Assembly: GCF_003710805.1 (NCBI RefSeq)
Contig: NZ_RHHB01000002.1
Location: 186,001-250,000 of the forward strand
From: Agromyces tardus
GTDB lineage: Bacteria > Actinomycetota > Actinomycetes > Actinomycetales > Microbacteriaceae
Direction of reading: 5' to 3'
DNA: 64,000 nucleotides
The position numbers were made by a program, and so were the translations under genes. The notes below the pieces were generated by a model. That model had not been told where the DNA came from, searched no databases, and was given only the letters and a program-made list of their open reading frames with translations. Positions 62,918 through 64,000 of this stretch are shown piece by piece. Positions within the stretch are counted from its first letter, which is position 1. Each line of letters begins with the position of its first letter.

Positions 62918-64000
62918 CCACGCCCGACGAGGCGGCGCTGCTCGATCGGGTCTGGGGCGTCGCCGAGCCCGAGCCCGTCGGCGTCGACCTCGGCGCGTGG
63001 CGGTTCGAGCTGCGCGGAGACGAGGTGGCCGACCTCGCGTTCGACGGCAGCCCGGTCGCGCGCAGCGTGCGCGCCGTCGCGCGCGATCGCGACTGGAACA
63101 CGGTGCCGACCGCGGTCGAGGGCGTCGAGCGGTTCGAGGGCGGATGCCGCCTCCGGCTCGCGATGCGGGGACTCGGCGCCGACGTCACGGCGGCCCTCAC
63201 GGTCACTGCAGAGGGCGAGCGCATCGCGGTGTCGCTCGAGGCGACCGCGCACGCCGAGTTCCTGAGCAACCGGCTCGGTCTCGTGGTGCTGCACCCGCCG
63301 GCGCTCGCGGGGGAGGCGCTCGTGGTCGGCGGCCACTCGGGCATCGAGCGTCGCACGACGTTCCCCGAGGCGGTGGCGCCGCATCAGCCGGCGATGGACA
63401 TCGCCACCCTCGCGTGGGCGCACGACGGCGTCGCCGTGCGCGCCGAGTTCGCGGGCGAGGTCTTCGAGATGGAGGACCAGCGCAACTGGACCGACGCGTC
63501 GTACAAGACCTACAGCACGCCACTCTCGCTCCCGTTCCCCGTGCGCATCGAGCCGGGTGCCGGGATCGCGCAGGCCGTGACGTTCACGGCTCGGCGCACG
63601 GGCGAGCGCCGCGCCGCGCCGAGGGCTGTCGTCGTCGAGCTGGTCGGCACCGGCCGGCCGGTGCCCGAGGTGCTGCTCGGCGCGTCGACCGCACCCGATC
63701 CGACCGGCGGTCCTGCCGACGCCGCCGACCGGAAGCCGCTGCCCGAGGGCGTCGCCGGGCTCCTCGTCGAGCTCGACACGCGAACGCCGCAGTGGCCGGC
63801 CGCGCTCCGCCGCGCCGATGCCGAGGCCGGGGCGCTGCGGCTCGACGTGCGCATCGTCGCCGAGCATCCCGGCGCGGTCCGCGAGGCCGTGGACGCGATC
63901 GCCGCGCTGGCGGCCGGTCGGGTGGTGCGGGTCGGTGTCTTCTCGACGCGGACCCACGTGAGCGAGCCACCCCTGTGGGCGGCGCTGGCGGATGCCGCGC
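62914..64000 (+). CDS. D-apionate lactonase-like protein, cut by the window edge
   Basis: The first 362 codons of a larger protein are present; no stop is reached by 64000. The N-terminal region is beta-rich, and a conserved segment EMEDQRNWTDASYKTY followed by STPLSLPFPVRIEPG matches my recollection of proteins annotated as D-apionate lactonase (ApnL), which open D-apionolactone in apiose breakdown. A TIM-barrel C-terminal part would lie beyond the edge. GTG 62914 overlaps the SDR stop, so the two form an operon. The family call rests on this motif only. Confidence 0.55.
   Translation, partial: MTTPDEAALLDRVWGVAEPEPVGVDLGAWRFELRGDEVADLAFDGSPVARSVRAVARDRDWNTVPTAVEGVERFEGGCRLRLAMRGLGADVTAALTVTAEGERIAVSLEATAHAEFLSNRLGLVVLHPPALAGEALVVGGHSGIERRTTFPEAVAPHQPAMDIATLAWAHDGVAVRAEFAGEVFEMEDQRNWTDASYKTYSTPLSLPFPVRIEPGAGIAQAVTFTARRTGERRAAPRAVVVELVGTGRPVPEVLLGASTAPDPTGGPADAADRKPLPEGVAGLLVELDTRTPQWPAALRRADAEAGALRLDVRIVAEHPGAVREAVDAIAALAAGRVVRVGVFSTRTHVSEPPLWAALADAA

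Overview
The window is very GC-rich (by eye around 70% or more) and reads as the chromosome of a Gram-positive actinobacterium. Evidence is short ATGA/GTGA gene overlaps, strong GGAGG-type ribosome binding sites, TTGACN/TANNNT promoters, several apparently leaderless genes, and an LldR/LldD pair resembling the Corynebacterium system. The abundant word GGATGCCGC and palindromic elements ending in GGTCTCGATACG...TACTCGACC point to the family Microbacteriaceae (an Agromyces/Microbacterium-like soil or plant saprophyte); the genus is a guess. No rRNA, tRNA, CRISPR array, insertion sequence or prophage was recognised. Almost all of the sequence is accounted for by about 51 genes, the last cut by the right edge.

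Region 1 (1-5.9 kb): a membrane protein coupled to a membrane-anchored molybdopterin oxidoreductase, a divergent polytopic membrane protein, a secreted repeat protein ending in a PxKF-type domain, and a TetR regulator. Region 2 (6.0-17.2 kb): an oligosaccharide operon with an Opp/Dpp-type ABC transporter (lipoprotein, permease, permease-ATPase fusion, ATPase) followed by GH3, GH43 and a DUF5060/DUF4038/DUF5605-type glycoside hydrolase. Its leader carries two matching palindromes, probably sites for the divergent TetR. Region 3 (17.2-34.5 kb): mixed housekeeping and accessory genes: RraA-like protein, LuxR-type regulator, small membrane and secreted proteins, the lldR-lldD lactate operon with two perfect operators, a DUF1707 membrane protein with an internal duplication, a NYN/LOTUS-like protein, DJ-1/PfpI and IclR genes sharing a palindrome, serine hydrolases, and a D-2-hydroxyacid dehydrogenase.

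Region 4 (34.5-62 kb) is a large rhamnose and rhamnoside locus. A minus-strand operon encodes mutarotase, isomerase, an esterase, a bifunctional aldolase/lactaldehyde dehydrogenase and rhamnulokinase. Around it lie a secreted GH3, a GH78 alpha-L-rhamnosidase, a CUT1-type sugar transporter with a second GH78-like enzyme, four LacI regulators and the RhaTPQS ABC importer. The catabolic operon and the importer share a LacI operator (TGAAWCGWTTCA) next to recognisable promoters, so outside rhamnoside cleavage, import and breakdown to DHAP and lactate look co-regulated; LldD (region 3) could finish the lactate arm. Region 5 (62-64 kb): an SDR dehydrogenase coupled to a truncated gene resembling D-apionate lactonases, behind three CCGGT iterons.

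The most unusual feature is a family of intergenic palindromic repeats. In the rhamnose-operon esterase they are embedded in frame and translated, once as an insert of about 80 residues and again as a C-terminal tail. Elsewhere such a repeat supplies the stop codon of a glycoside hydrolase gene.
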